Assembly: GCF_900108475.1 (NCBI RefSeq)
Contig: NZ_FNWO01000005.1
Span: 186,001-250,000 of the forward strand
DNA: 64,000 nucleotides
Reading direction: 5' to 3'
DNA from: Magnetospirillum fulvum
Lineage (GTDB): Bacteria > Pseudomonadota > Alphaproteobacteria > Rhodospirillales > Magnetospirillaceae
The notes beneath the pieces were generated by a model that saw only the letters and a list, made by a program, of their open reading frames with translations, was not told the origin of the DNA and made no database searches. Each line of letters opens with the position of its first letter. Within the stretch, counting starts at the first letter, position 1. The position numbers and the translations under genes were made by a program. Of this stretch, positions 55,766 to 64,000 are shown one piece after another.

Positions 55766-56740
55766 TCACTCCACCGCCAGGACGCGGTCGATCATCTCGG
55801 CCCCGCCCGCCACCTGCTCGCGGAACATCTTCCACGACGTCCGCCGCGCCAGCCGCTGCCATGCCGTCAGCGCTTCCGGATCGAGTGTCCGAACCTCGAT
55901 CCCGGCGGCGAGATAATCCCCGGCCAATTGCCGTTCGAAGCGTGACGCGTTGGCGGTCAACGCGCTCCCGGCCCGGCTGCCCGCATCCAGCACCGCCTGA
56001 CGGCGTTCCGTATCCAATTCCTCCCATGCCCGCCGCGACAGCAAGATCGGTTCGTAGAAATACCAGATCGCGCCTGCGGCCCCCGGCAGGGTCAGGCAGG
56101 CGAAGCGGGTCCGCAGCCGGGCGCTCAACAGGGTGGTGACGCTGGTGCTGGCGATGTCGATCAGGCCGTGATCGAGCAAGGTGGCCAGCATTTCCGAGGT
56201 CGGCACCGGCACCGGCACCGCTCCGGTTGCCCCCCACAATTCAGCGTAATACGGCCCGATGATGCGGGCGCGCAGACCGGCGGCGTCGGTGGGAGCGACG
56301 ATGCAATGTCGCCGCCCGGCGATCGTGCCTGCGGCCCAGCTTTGCCCGATCACCACCGCGCCCGCCGCTTCGATCCGGCGATGCAGATCGCGCATCGGCC
56401 CCGAGGCGTTGAGGCGGCGGGCATGATCCAGACCCCGCACGACACCGGGCAGCGACAGCACCGCGATCTGCGGAATGCGGTCGATCATGTAATCGGCGGG
56501 GATCAAGGCGAGGTCGAGAGTGCCATTGTTCAGCCCGCTCAACTGGTCGCGCGGCGACAGCAGCGTCGCCTGAGGAAAGATGCGGATGGCGATGCCCAGA
56601 CCGGCCAGATCGTCGGCGAGACGGCGCAGCGCCTGATCGCGCGGGTCGCCCACCGGGAATTGATGCGAGGCGGTCCAGGATTGCGCCGCCAGGGGAAGCG
56701 GCAGGATCGCGGCCAAAGCGGCCAGCCCCGCCGCCGCCAA
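55766..56740 (-). CDS. TRAP-type transporter solute-binding protein (DctP family), orphan
   Basis: The product of about 324 residues has a hydrophobic exported N-terminus ([15 protein letters not shown]), then TASHQFPVGDPRDQALRRLADD, NNGTLDLALIPADYMIDRIPQIAVLSLPG and IWYFYEPILLSRRAWEEL, the pattern of DctP-like TRAP binding proteins. No DctQ or DctM membrane gene is adjacent, so the partner is elsewhere or it acts otherwise. The only usable start in range is TTG 56740 without a clear ribosome site; the frame stays open upstream into basic residues, so the true start is uncertain. Confidence 0.75.
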   Translation of the reverse strand: MAAAGLAALAAILPLPLAAQSWTASHQFPVGDPRDQALRRLADDLAGLGIAIRIFPQATLLSPRDQLSGLNNGTLDLALIPADYMIDRIPQIAVLSLPGVVRGLDHARRLNASGPMRDLHRRIEAAGAVVIGQSWAAGTIAGRRHCIVAPTDAAGLRARIIGPYYAELWGATGAVPVPVPTSEMLATLLDHGLIDIASTSVTTLLSARLRTRFACLTLPGAAGAIWYFYEPILLSRRAWEELDTERRQAVLDAGSRAGSALTANASRFERQLAGDYLAAGIEVRTLDPEALTAWQRLARRTSWKMFREQVAGGAEMIDRVLAVE

Positions 56741-56787
56741 GCGGTGGCGACAGGCGGAGGCCGAACGCCGCAGGAGAGCCTCGCCGC

Positions 56788-57069
56788 TCAGAACGCCCCG
56801 GTCGCCGACGGCGTCAGCGGCAACCCGCAGACCGGACAGGTGGCGGCGGCCAGCAGCGCCTGACGCTGGGCCGGATCGGTGACGCCCTTTTCGGCCAACA
56901 TCCGATCCATATCGCGCAAAAAGCCTTCATGCTCGGCGAGCCGTTTGCAGGCGGACTCGGTGCTGTCGTCGCCGCACTCGATCCGCTTCAATGCCGCCGC
57001 CTCACGCCCGCCGACGGCGATGCCCAGACCGGCCAAGGCGGAGACCCGAAGAAAATGACGGCGATCCAT
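56788..57069 (-). CDS. Small Tat-signal protein with a CPVCG motif, function unknown
   Basis: The 93-residue product begins MDRRHFLRVSALAGLGIAVGG, a twin-arginine type signal (RRHFLR plus hydrophobic core). The mature part is short and helical (RLAEHEGFLRDMDRMLAEKG) and ends with ATCPVCGLPLTP, plus two earlier cysteines (ECGDDSTESACKR). Four cysteines could bind a metal or cluster. GGGAG precedes ATG 57069. It ends 47 bases before the TRAP gene and is divergent from the zinc-uptake genes. Confidence 0.6.
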   Translation of the reverse strand: MDRRHFLRVSALAGLGIAVGGREAAALKRIECGDDSTESACKRLAEHEGFLRDMDRMLAEKGVTDPAQRQALLAAATCPVCGLPLTPSATGAF

Positions 57070-57193
57070 GGCCGGGGGCTCCCTTATCCAAACGTATGAT
57101 TTGAAGTGTAGCGATGGCGGACCGGCCTTTGTCAAGCCTCGCCGCCCCGGCCCCATTCACCGACGAGACGGGACTTGCGGGAGTGGCGGAATT

Positions 57194-57210
57194 GATATGT
57201 TATAACAATC
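57194..57210. promoter_or_regulatory. Zur-like operator
   Basis: GATATGTTATAACAATC is centred on the perfect palindrome TGTTATAACA (57198-57207) and closely matches the alphaproteobacterial Zur consensus built around ATGTTATAACAT. It ends 20 bases before the small membrane protein that opens the transporter operon, so repression under zinc sufficiency is expected. Confidence 0.75.
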
Positions 57211-57230
57211 GCAATTGTCCCGGACCCCCC

Positions 57231-57368
57231 ATGTCATCCCCCACCCGCCCCCTCCCCTCGCTGCTGGCCTGGAGCGCCCCGGCCCGTCTGGCCTCAGCGA
57301 TCCTGTGCCTTGTCCCGCTGTGGGCGGCGGTCGGCTGGGCGCTGGGCTGGTGGGGAGACACGCCGTGA
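57231..57368 (+). CDS. 45-residue membrane micro-protein heading the zinc-uptake operon
   Basis: This short frame encodes one hydrophobic span (LASAILCLVPLWAAVGWALG) after a short Pro/Ser-rich N-terminus. It ends on a TGA that overlaps the GTG start of the ABC ATPase gene (GTGA), the same coupling seen in real operons here. It starts just after the Zur-like box. I do not know a named family; it may be a transporter accessory or a coupling leader peptide. Confidence 0.55.
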   Translation: MSSPTRPLPSLLAWSAPARLASAILCLVPLWAAVGWALGWWGDTP

Positions 57369-58111
57369 TTCTTCGCCTCGACGATCTGACCCTCGGCTAC
57401 CAGCGTCATCCGGCCGTGCATCACCTGAGCGGCACCTTCGCCCCCGGTCGGCTGACCGCGGTGATCGGCCCCAACGGTGCGGGCAAGAGCACGCTGCTGA
57501 AAGGGATCAAGGGGCTGTTGCCGACGTTGAGCGGCCGGGTCGCCTTGTCCAAGGCCGAGCGCGGTCGCATCGCCTATCTGCCGCAGCAAGCCGACCTGGA
57601 ACCCGGTTTTCCGATCTCGGTTCTTGATGTCGTCCTGCTCGGCCACTGGCGGCAAAGCGGCGCCTTCGGCGCGATCGGCCGCGACGGCCGCGCGGCGGCG
57701 GCGGCGGCCCTGGCGGCGGTGGGACTGCCCGGTTTAGAGGCGCGGACGATTGGCTCGCTCAGCCTGGGCCAGCGCCAGCGGGTGCTGTTCGCCCGCCTGA
57801 TGCTGGAAGACGGCGCGGCGATCCTGCTCGACGAGCCGTTCGCCGCGATCGATTCCCGCACCGTCGATGATCTGATGGCGGTGATCCAGCGTTGGGGCGA
57901 CGAAGGGCGGACGGTGATCGCGGTGCTGCACGATCTCGATCTGGTCCGCCGCGCTTTTCCCTTCACCCTGGCCCTGGCGCGGGAAGCGGTGGCGTGGGGA
58001 CCAACCGAAACGGTGCTGACGCCTGCGACGTTGGACCGGATGCGCCAAAGCAGCGCGGCCTGGGACGACAACGCGGACCTGTGTCACCGGGGGCAGTCCG
58101 ATGCTTTATGA
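57365..58111 (+). CDS. Zinc/manganese-type ABC transporter ATP-binding protein (AztA-like)
   Basis: The 248-residue ABC ATPase has Walker A IGPNGAGKSTLL near residue 34, Q-loop YLPQQADLEPGFP, signature LSLGQRQRVLFARL, and Walker B AAILLDEPFAAID. The start DDLTLGYQRHPAVHHLSG resembles AztA of the zinc AztABCD system, and the Zur-like box supports zinc. GTG 57365 overlaps the preceding micro-protein stop. The permease gene overlaps its 3' end by 11 bases. Confidence 0.85.
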   Translation: MILRLDDLTLGYQRHPAVHHLSGTFAPGRLTAVIGPNGAGKSTLLKGIKGLLPTLSGRVALSKAERGRIAYLPQQADLEPGFPISVLDVVLLGHWRQSGAFGAIGRDGRAAAAAALAAVGLPGLEARTIGSLSLGQRQRVLFARLMLEDGAAILLDEPFAAIDSRTVDDLMAVIQRWGDEGRTVIAVLHDLDLVRRAFPFTLALAREAVAWGPTETVLTPATLDRMRQSSAAWDDNADLCHRGQSDAL

Positions 58112-58970
58112 TCTGCTGGTGGCGCCCTTCGCCGATTTCGCCTTCATGCGCCGCGCCCTGATCGCCTGTCTGGCGCTGTCGCTCGGCTGCGCCCCGGTCG
58201 GCATGTTCCTGCTGTTGCGGCGGATGAGCCTGTTAGGCGACGCGCTCAGCCATTCCGTTCTGCCCGGTGCCGCCATCGGCTTTCTACTGGGCGGCCTGTC
58301 GCTGCCCGCGATGGGGCTGGGCGGTTTCGTCGCCGGATTGACGGTGGCGCTGCTGTCGGGGCTGGCGACCCGCTTCACCGCCCTGCGCGAAGACGCCAAC
58401 TTCGCCGCCTTCTACCTGATCTCGCTGGCATCGGGGGTGATGATCGTTTCAGCCCACGGCAGCAACGTCGATCTGATGCATGTGCTGTTCGGCTCGGTGC
58501 TGGCGGTCGATGATCTGTCGCTGCTGCTGGTGGCGTCGATCGCCTCGGTCACCCTCTGCGGATTCGCCCTGCTCTATCGCCCGCTGGTCGCCGAATGTTT
58601 CGATCCCGGCTTCCTCCGCGCCGTTGGCGGCGGCGGCGGCTGGGTCCATCTTGCCTTTCTGGTGCTGGTGGTGCTGAACCTCGTCGCCGGATTCCAGGCG
58701 CTGGGAACCCTGATGGCGGTCGGGCTGATGATGCTCCCGGCAGCGGCGGCGCGGATGTGGGTGCGCCGCCTGTGGGCATTGGTCGCGGTGGCGGCGCTGA
58801 TCGCGTTTGCCTCGGGCTATGCCGGGCTGGTGCTGTCGTTCCGCTTCGACCTCCCTTCCGGCCCGGCGATCGTATTGGTTGCCGGAGCAGTCTATCTGCT
58901 GTCGCTGCTGCTGGGCCGGGTCGAGGGCGTGCTGCCCCGGATGATCCGCCGCCCCCATTTCGAGGCCTGA
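58101..58970 (+). CDS. Zinc/manganese-type ABC transporter permease (AztB-like)
   Basis: The 289-residue ABC-3 family membrane protein has about eight or nine spans. Typical segments are FMRRALIACLALSLGCAPVGMFLLLRRMSLLGDALSHSVLPG (given here in part: RRMSLLGDALSHSVLPG), AHGSNVDLMHVLFGSVLAV and LMAVGLMMLPAAAARMW. It pairs with the overlapping ATPase. No periplasmic binding protein (AztC/ZnuA) or AztD chaperone gene follows; a palindromic element and a chemoreceptor gene come next. Confidence 0.87.
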   Translation: MLYDLLVAPFADFAFMRRALIACLALSLGCAPVGMFLLLRRMSLLGDALSHSVLPGAAIGFLLGGLSLPAMGLGGFVAGLTVALLSGLATRFTALREDANFAAFYLISLASGVMIVSAHGSNVDLMHVLFGSVLAVDDLSLLLVASIASVTLCGFALLYRPLVAECFDPGFLRAVGGGGGWVHLAFLVLVVLNLVAGFQALGTLMAVGLMMLPAAAARMWVRRLWALVAVAALIAFASGYAGLVLSFRFDLPSGPAIVLVAGAVYLLSLLLGRVEGVLPRMIRRPHFEA

Positions 58971-59004
58971 GCCAGCCCAAGCCCGCCAGTCGGAACGGAT
59001 CAGT

Positions 59005-59303
59005 CAGTCGTGAAAAAGTCCTTCGGCCTTTGGCCTCAGTGTACTTTTCCCCGGTTCAAAAAGAATCCCCGTGCTCAATCAAGCTTTCCGCGCGGGGATG
59101 GATTTGGTTCCCTCCGAGGCCGATGGGCGACGCCCACGGCTTCGGAGGCGGGATTTCACCAGCTTTGCGCACTTAAGCGGCGCAAAGCTGGTGAAACATA
59201 CAACACGAAAAATGGGCGATGGGCCGCCCCGAGCCCATTTTTCTCCTTTTAATCCAACGGGAAAAAGTACACCGAGCGACAGCGAGGGACTTTTTCACGG
59301 GAG
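59005..59303. mobile_element. 299-bp nested-palindrome element flanked by 10-bp direct repeats (MITE-like)
   Basis: ACGGATCAGT occurs at 58995-59004 and again at 59304-59313, flanking the element like a target-site duplication. Near-terminal inverted repeats CGTGAAAAAGTCC (59009-59021) and GGACTTTTTCACG (59287-59299) are perfect over 13 bp; just inside lie GTGTACTTTTCCC and GGGAAAAAGTACAC. Internal hairpins include TTCACCAGCTTTGCGC/GCGCAAAGCTGGTGAA (59155-59195) and AAAAATGGGC/GCCCATTTTT (about 59209-59242). No convincing coding frame is inside. The right direct repeat covers the chemoreceptor stop codon. This is the only content of the 58971-59308 gap. Confidence 0.65.
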
Positions 59304-59308
59304 ACGGA

Positions 59309-61459
59309 TCAGTGCAACTTGGCCTCCTCGGCGGCGGAGAGGGCATCGGCCAGAGTGTTTAGCCGGGACACCACCGCCTCGGAGGCGGCATCCATCTTCT
59401 CGACCTCGCTAAGGGCATCGTCGAACCGACCCTCGGCGACGAAAGCCAGCGCGGCCTTGGCGGCGGCGTGGACCTGGGCGTGGGGCTCGACGAGCGCGAT
59501 ATAAGCGGGGGAACCGCGCAGCGCGACGTCGGAAACGCCATCGTACCATTTGCCCAGGCGACACCCGTGATGATCGGCGATGTCCCCGACCCGCAATTGG
59601 GACCGCCCCAGCACGCCGTCGAGCACCGAGCGTTTGAAGGCGAGGTGGTCGTTCTTGGCAATCTCGACCAGCAGCGAGGCCGAGCCGATCCCGGCATAGG
59701 AATCGACCTGCGAATCGAGATGGCGGCTCATCCGCCCCATTGAATCGAGCACCTGAGCCAGCCGCTGGTCGTTGGTGCGGGCCAGGGTGACGATATTGGC
59801 GGTGCCGTCGGCAAGATGGGTCGCGGTGCGCGACTGACCGTCGAGGACGTCGGAGATCGCCATCATGCTGGATCGAACCGTCTCGACTTCGGTGGCGATC
59901 AGATGCAACCGCTCCCCCAGGGCATCGACCAGGGTGCGGCCCTGATCGACCGCCTGGGTGCTTTCGTCAATTGCGCCCACGATCATCGACATCTCGGTTT
60001 GCAGCGCCTCGATCCGCGAGCGGATATCGACGGTGGCCTTGGCGGTCTGGTTGGCGAGGTTCTTGACCTCGTTGGCGACGACGGCAAAGCCCTTGCCCGC
60101 CTCGCCCGCTCGCGCCGCCTCGATGGTGGCGTTCAGCGCCAACAGGTTGGTCTGACCGGCCACCGCCTCGATCGCGGTGACGATCTGGCCGATCTGATTG
60201 GACGCCTCGACCAGCCCTTCGACCTTGGCCCCCGCCCCGCCGACGGCGGCGACGATCCGGCCGAACGCCGAGGCCGCCTCGCGGCTGGCCCCCAATCCGC
60301 CGCTGGCCGCCTCGCCCGCGCTGCCCGCGCCTTGGGCCGCCCCGGCGCTGTCGGTCGAGATCGCCGCGATCGAATCGCGCATCTGTTCGATTGAGTTGGC
60401 CATCCGATCGACCTCGCGGGTCGACAGGTCGATTTCGTGCTTCATCCGCGCCAGCGTCATCATCGCCTCGTTGCCGAGGCCCGCCGCCTGCACCAGCGAG
60501 CGCAGCACGGTGCGCTGAGTCTGGTGGCGCTCGATCTCGGCTTGCCGCAGGGCGACGGCGCGGTCGGCCTCCATCTCGATCAGCTTGCGGCGGTTCTCGG
60601 CGATTTCGCCCAGAACACCTGCGACCGGGCCGAATTCGTCGCCGCGATCGGGCGACAGCAGCAGAGCGCTGCCGTTCACGCTGTCATGAACGACGTCGAT
60701 GTCGTGGCGCAGGGCGGTGAAGCCCGAGGAAACCGTGCGGATGATGGCGATGCCAAAGCCGCCGAACACCAGCAGTACCCCAGCCAGCACCAGCCCGCGC
60801 TGGAACAAGGCGGCCCGGAACTCGGCCTCGATATCATCGACATAGGCGCCCGAGCCGACGATCCAGCCCCACGGCGCGAAGGCCTTCAGATAGGAGGTTT
60901 TGGCATAATTTTCGGCGGTGGCCCCACCGCCCGGCTTCGGCTTGGGCCATTCATAGCCGACATAGCCCTGGCCGCCGCGTTCGGCCACCATCACAAAGGC
61001 GGCGAACAGATTGACATGGTCCAAAGCCTCACGCACGCCGCCGACGCCATCGGGACGCAGCCAGGTGGCCTTGTCGAACTTCGCCCCCTGAAGGGTGGTG
61101 CCGTCGAGTGCGGGAGAGACCGGGTGCATCACCATCCGCGGCAACGGCTTGCCCATATCGTTGATCCACAGATATTCGGTGCCGTCATAGCGCATCGCCT
61201 TCAGCACGGCGATCACCCGGGCCTTGGCCTCGGCCTCGGTCATACGGCCCTGGCTCGCCTCGGCGGCATAGTGGGTCAGCACGCCGGTCGCGGTCTCGAC
61301 CACCCGGCGCAGGCTGGTTTCGCGCGCTTCGATCATGTCGGAGCGGGTTTTGACGGTGTCGGCGACGAAGACAAGCGCTAATCCGCAAAGAGGGAGAAAC
61401 ACCAAAAGCCACAGACGAGCGGTAATCCGCATACGGGTAAAAACGCTTGAGAACCCCAT
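59309..61459 (-). CDS. Methyl-accepting chemotaxis protein with Cache sensor and CZB zinc-binding domain
   Basis: The 716-residue chemoreceptor has a first membrane helix at about 12-34, a periplasmic Cache-type sensor ([18 protein letters not shown], then [14 protein letters not shown] and [20 protein letters not shown]), a second helix near 228-248, and a long cytoplasmic signalling part with the hairpin tip [23 protein letters not shown]-terminal CZB domain carries His605 in NDHLAFKRS, Cys633 in [12 protein letters not shown], and His660/His664 in PHAQVH: the three-His, one-Cys zinc set. Zinc can tune signalling in such proteins. It lies beside the zinc-uptake genes. Confidence 0.92.
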   Translation of the reverse strand: MGFSSVFTRMRITARLWLLVFLPLCGLALVFVADTVKTRSDMIEARETSLRRVVETATGVLTHYAAEASQGRMTEAEAKARVIAVLKAMRYDGTEYLWINDMGKPLPRMVMHPVSPALDGTTLQGAKFDKATWLRPDGVGGVREALDHVNLFAAFVMVAERGGQGYVGYEWPKPKPGGGATAENYAKTSYLKAFAPWGWIVGSGAYVDDIEAEFRAALFQRGLVLAGVLLVFGGFGIAIIRTVSSGFTALRHDIDVVHDSVNGSALLLSPDRGDEFGPVAGVLGEIAENRRKLIEMEADRAVALRQAEIERHQTQRTVLRSLVQAAGLGNEAMMTLARMKHEIDLSTREVDRMANSIEQMRDSIAAISTDSAGAAQGAGSAGEAASGGLGASREAASAFGRIVAAVGGAGAKVEGLVEASNQIGQIVTAIEAVAGQTNLLALNATIEAARAGEAGKGFAVVANEVKNLANQTAKATVDIRSRIEALQTEMSMIVGAIDESTQAVDQGRTLVDALGERLHLIATEVETVRSSMMAISDVLDGQSRTATHLADGTANIVTLARTNDQRLAQVLDSMGRMSRHLDSQVDSYAGIGSASLLVEIAKNDHLAFKRSVLDGVLGRSQLRVGDIADHHGCRLGKWYDGVSDVALRGSPAYIALVEPHAQVHAAAKAALAFVAEGRFDDALSEVEKMDAASEAVVSRLNTLADALSAAEEAKLH

Positions 61460-61665
61460 CGGATTACCCCTAGCTCGTCATTGCCGAATGAATAGTATCC
61501 TAATTGCTGCCCAAAGCGGGCACAAGCTCGCGGAGAGATCGGGGTTGAGCCGCCCCCTCGCAGAAAACCACATACGCGAACCCGCTTGGCAAAGCCTTCC
61601 CGGAAAGGCATTGTCTGCTGCGTAAAGCGGGGGAAACGCCCGCAGCACCTAGGGATGAGGTTTAC

Positions 61666-62796
61666 ATGAAGATCGCCATACCGAAAGAGCGGCGCGCTGG
61701 AGAAGCGCGGGTCGCAGCGTCTCCCGATACGGTCAAGAAGTTCAAGGGGATGGGATTCGACGTGGTGGTCGAGACCGGCGCCGGTGCCGGGGCCTCGATC
61801 CTTGACGACCATTTCCGCGACGCCGGGGCCACCATCGCCGCCGATGAGGCCGCCGCCCTGGCCGGGGCCGACATCGTCTTGAAGGTGCAACGCCCCGAAG
61901 ACGACGAAGTCGCCCTGATTCCCGAAGGCGCGGTGCTGATCGCCGGTCTGGCCGCGCTGGCCAACCGCGATCTGGTCAAGGCCTTGGCCGCGCGCAAGAT
62001 CACCGCCTTTGCGATGGAATTGCTGCCGCGCATCACCCGCGCCCAAAGCATGGACATCTTGTCGTCGCAGGCCAGCCTGGCCGGCTACAAGGCGGTGCTG
62101 GACGCCACCGAGCATTTCGGCCGCGCCATCCCGATGATGATGACCGCCGCCGGAACCGTCGCCCCGGCCCGCTTCCTGATCCTGGGCGCCGGTGTCGCCG
62201 GGCTTCAGGCCATCGCCACCGCCAAGCGGCTGGGCGGCGTGGTCTATGCCTTCGACGTCCGCCCCGCGGTCAAGGAACAGGTCGAGAGCCTGGGCGGCAA
62301 GTTCGTCGAAGTCGATCCCGACGCGGGCAAGAACGCCGAGACCAAGGGCGGCTATGCCAAGGAAATGGACGACGAGTATAAGAAAAAGCAGGCGGCGAAG
62401 ATCGCCGAGGTGCTGAAAAAGACCGACATCGCGATTTCCACCGCCCTGATCCCGGGCAAGCCCGCTCCGGTGCTGATCACCGAAGAGATGGTCAAGGACA
62501 TGCGCGAAGGCTCGGTGATCGTCGATATGGCGGTCGAGGCCGGGGGCAATTGCCCGCTGTCCGAGTTCGACAAGGTGGTGGTCAAGCACGGCGTCACCCT
62601 GGTCGGCCACGGCAATATCCCGGCCCGGATCGCGGTCGATGCCTCGGCGCTCTATTCCCGCAACCTGCTGAACTTCCTGACCCCGCTGGTCGAGAAGGAC
62701 AGCAGCACGCTGAAATTCAACTGGGACGACGAGATCCTGACGGGCACCTGCGTGACCCGCGACGGACGCGTCGTCCATCCCGCGTTGGCCGGCTAA
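61666..62796 (+). CDS. pntAA: NAD(P) transhydrogenase subunit alpha part 1 (PntAA)
   Basis: The 376-residue soluble dI component binds NAD(H): [20 protein letters not shown] at the start, [23 protein letters not shown] as the dinucleotide fold, and the mobile loop near [11 protein letters not shown]. As in Rhodospirillum rubrum, the alpha subunit is split into PntAA and PntAB. The complex uses the proton gradient to make NADPH from NADH. The 206-bp gap upstream holds its promoter; I saw no clear motif. Confidence 0.96.
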   Translation: MKIAIPKERRAGEARVAASPDTVKKFKGMGFDVVVETGAGAGASILDDHFRDAGATIAADEAAALAGADIVLKVQRPEDDEVALIPEGAVLIAGLAALANRDLVKALAARKITAFAMELLPRITRAQSMDILSSQASLAGYKAVLDATEHFGRAIPMMMTAAGTVAPARFLILGAGVAGLQAIATAKRLGGVVYAFDVRPAVKEQVESLGGKFVEVDPDAGKNAETKGGYAKEMDDEYKKKQAAKIAEVLKKTDIAISTALIPGKPAPVLITEEMVKDMREGSVIVDMAVEAGGNCPLSEFDKVVVKHGVTLVGHGNIPARIAVDASALYSRNLLNFLTPLVEKDSSTLKFNWDDEILTGTCVTRDGRVVHPALAG

Positions 62797-62810
62797 GGAG
62801 GCAAGCAGCC

Positions 62811-63212
62811 ATGGATACCGCAGAAATCGTCCGTGCCGCCGCCAAGCTCGCCCAGGACTCCGAAGCGCTCTCGCTGAAGGCCAACGAAGTCCTGGCCCAG
62901 TCGGCGCATCTTCAGGCCTTAAGCGAGCACGGCATCGGCTTCGTCTCGCTGCTGACCGTGTTCGTTCTGGCCTGCTTCGTCGGCTATTACGTGGTCTGGC
63001 GGGTCACCCCGGCACTGCACTCGCCGCTGATGGCGGTGACCAATGCCGTGTCGTCGGTGATCATCGTCGGCGCGCTGGTCGCCACCGCGACCGACACGCC
63101 CGCGTCGCGCCTGTTGGGCTTCCTCGCCGTGATCCTGGCCTCCGTCAACATCTTCGGCGGGTTCCTGGTCACGCAACGCATGCTCGGCATGTTCAAGAAG
63201 AAGCAGAAATAG
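62811..63212 (+). CDS. pntAB: NAD(P) transhydrogenase subunit alpha part 2 (PntAB)
   Basis: The 133-residue membrane subunit has four hydrophobic segments after a charged N-terminus: [39 protein letters not shown] and [20 protein letters not shown]. It forms part of the proton channel (dII). AAGGAGG precedes ATG 62811, 14 bases after the pntAA stop. Confidence 0.95.
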   Translation: MDTAEIVRAAAKLAQDSEALSLKANEVLAQSAHLQALSEHGIGFVSLLTVFVLACFVGYYVVWRVTPALHSPLMAVTNAVSSVIIVGALVATATDTPASRLLGFLAVILASVNIFGGFLVTQRMLGMFKKKQK

Positions 63213-63225
63213 GGAGGACGCGATC

Positions 63226-64000
63226 GTGGCAAGCAATCTTACTCAATTCGCCTATCTCGTCGCCGCAGTCTGCTTCATCATGGCGCTGCGCGGGCTGTCC
63301 AGCCCCGAAACGTCGCAGAACGGCAATCGGTGGGGCATGGCCGGTATGGCCATCGCCATCGTCACCACCATCATCACCCCCGATTTCGCCTGGGTTCTGG
63401 TGCCGCTCGGCATCCTGATCGGCGGCGGCATCGGCACCATCGTCGCCAAGAAGATCGAGATGACCGCCCTGCCCCAATTGGTGGCGGCGTTCCACTCCCT
63501 GGTCGGTCTGGCCGCGGTGTTCGTCGCTGGCGCGGCGCTGTCGGCCCCGGCCGCCTTCTCGATCCTGGCCGAGAGCGGCGGGATCAAGGCCGCCTCGCTG
63601 ATCGAGATGAGCCTCGGCACCGCGATCGGTGCCGTCACCTTCACCGGCTCGCTGGTCGCCTTCGCCAAGCTTCAGGGTCTGGTCAGCGGTCGGCCGCTGG
63701 TGTTCAAGGGCCAACATCCGCTGAATGCCGGGCTCGGCATCCTGCTGCTGGCGCTGGTGGTGCTGTTCGCCTTCTCGGGCGGCTCGATCACCCTGTTCGT
63801 CGCGATCACCGTGGTGGCGCTGGCGCTGGGCTTCCTGCTGATCCTGCCGATCGGCGGCGCCGATATGCCGGTGGTCGTCTCGATGCTCAATTCCTATTCG
63901 GGCTGGGCGGCGGCCGGTATCGGCTTCACGCTGGGCAACCCGCTGCTGATCGTCACCGGCGCGTTGGTCGGTTCCAGCGGCGCGATCCTCTCCTACATCA
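63226..64000 (+). CDS. pntB: NAD(P) transhydrogenase subunit beta (PntB), partial
   Basis: An open frame from GTG 63226 (with GGGAGGA upstream) runs off the right edge after 258 codons. It starts MASNLTQFAYLVAAVCFIMA and contains RGLSSPETSQNGNRWGMAGM, PQLVAAFHSLVGLAAVFVAG, and SMLNSYSGWAAAGIGFTLGN, all conserved in the membrane part of PntB. The NADP-binding dIII domain lies beyond the window. It is 13 bases after pntAB. Confidence 0.95.
   Translation, partial: MASNLTQFAYLVAAVCFIMALRGLSSPETSQNGNRWGMAGMAIAIVTTIITPDFAWVLVPLGILIGGGIGTIVAKKIEMTALPQLVAAFHSLVGLAAVFVAGAALSAPAAFSILAESGGIKAASLIEMSLGTAIGAVTFTGSLVAFAKLQGLVSGRPLVFKGQHPLNAGLGILLLALVVLFAFSGGSITLFVAITVVALALGFLLILPIGGADMPVVVSMLNSYSGWAAAGIGFTLGNPLLIVTGALVGSSGAILSYI

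Overview
The window is high-GC DNA from a facultatively phototrophic, diazotrophic alphaproteobacterium. It carries bacteriochlorophyll and carotenoid genes, reaction-centre H-subunit and assembly genes, an oxygen-sensitive type of NifA with nifB-associated genes, form II RubisCO with phosphoribulokinase, and a three-subunit proton-translocating transhydrogenase. This combination points to a purple non-sulfur member of the Rhodospirillales (Rhodospirillum or Phaeospirillum-like); the genus is inference.

Layout. 1-20 kb is mostly housekeeping: a partial LysR regulator, a ribosome hibernation factor, htpG, a lower-GC lipoprotein, queC, a panD with a C-terminal extension, gshA, two adjacent chorismate mutases (one cytoplasmic, one exported), dctA, the ubiT-ubiU-ubiV set for oxygen-independent ubiquinone synthesis, secA, an SMR efflux gene, trxA, a small secreted cytochrome, cbiB, a tRNA with CAT anticodon, purE-purK, a DedA protein and a lytic transglycosylase. 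21-27.4 kb is a nitrogen-fixation block: nifA, an unknown gene, then nifB behind a sigma-54 promoter with paired NifA sites, a 2[4Fe-4S] ferredoxin, nifZ, nifT, a SIR2-like gene and a [2Fe-2S] ferredoxin. nifHDK are not in the window. cbbM and cbbP (27.6-30.0 kb) follow directly, then glyQ-glyS and ppdK.

36.4-55.7 kb is a photosynthesis gene cluster. On the minus strand bchF-bchN-bchB-bchH-bchL-bchM-lhaA-puhA-puhB-puhC-puhE runs largely with overlapping stop/start codons; on the plus strand lie bchG-bch2-bchP-crtI-crtB. The two arms diverge from a promoter region at about 49.4-49.7 kb. 55.7-61.5 kb holds an orphan TRAP-type binding protein, a small Tat-signal protein, a probable zinc-uptake operon (45-aa membrane protein, ABC ATPase, permease) behind a Zur-like box, and a chemoreceptor with a CZB zinc-binding domain. 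The window ends in pntAA-pntAB-pntB.

The gene set fits one physiology: anaerobic photoheterotrophic or diazotrophic growth in which light-driven electron transport (bch, crt, puh), anaerobic quinone supply (ubiTUV), NADPH supply (pnt) and electron sinks (cbbM/cbbP, nif) are used together.

The most unusual structures are a low-GC in-frame insertion in glyS, a 299-bp nested-palindrome element flanked by 10-bp direct repeats at the 3' end of the chemoreceptor gene, and accessory genes of unknown role in the nif block. No CRISPR array, phage or intact insertion sequence was seen.
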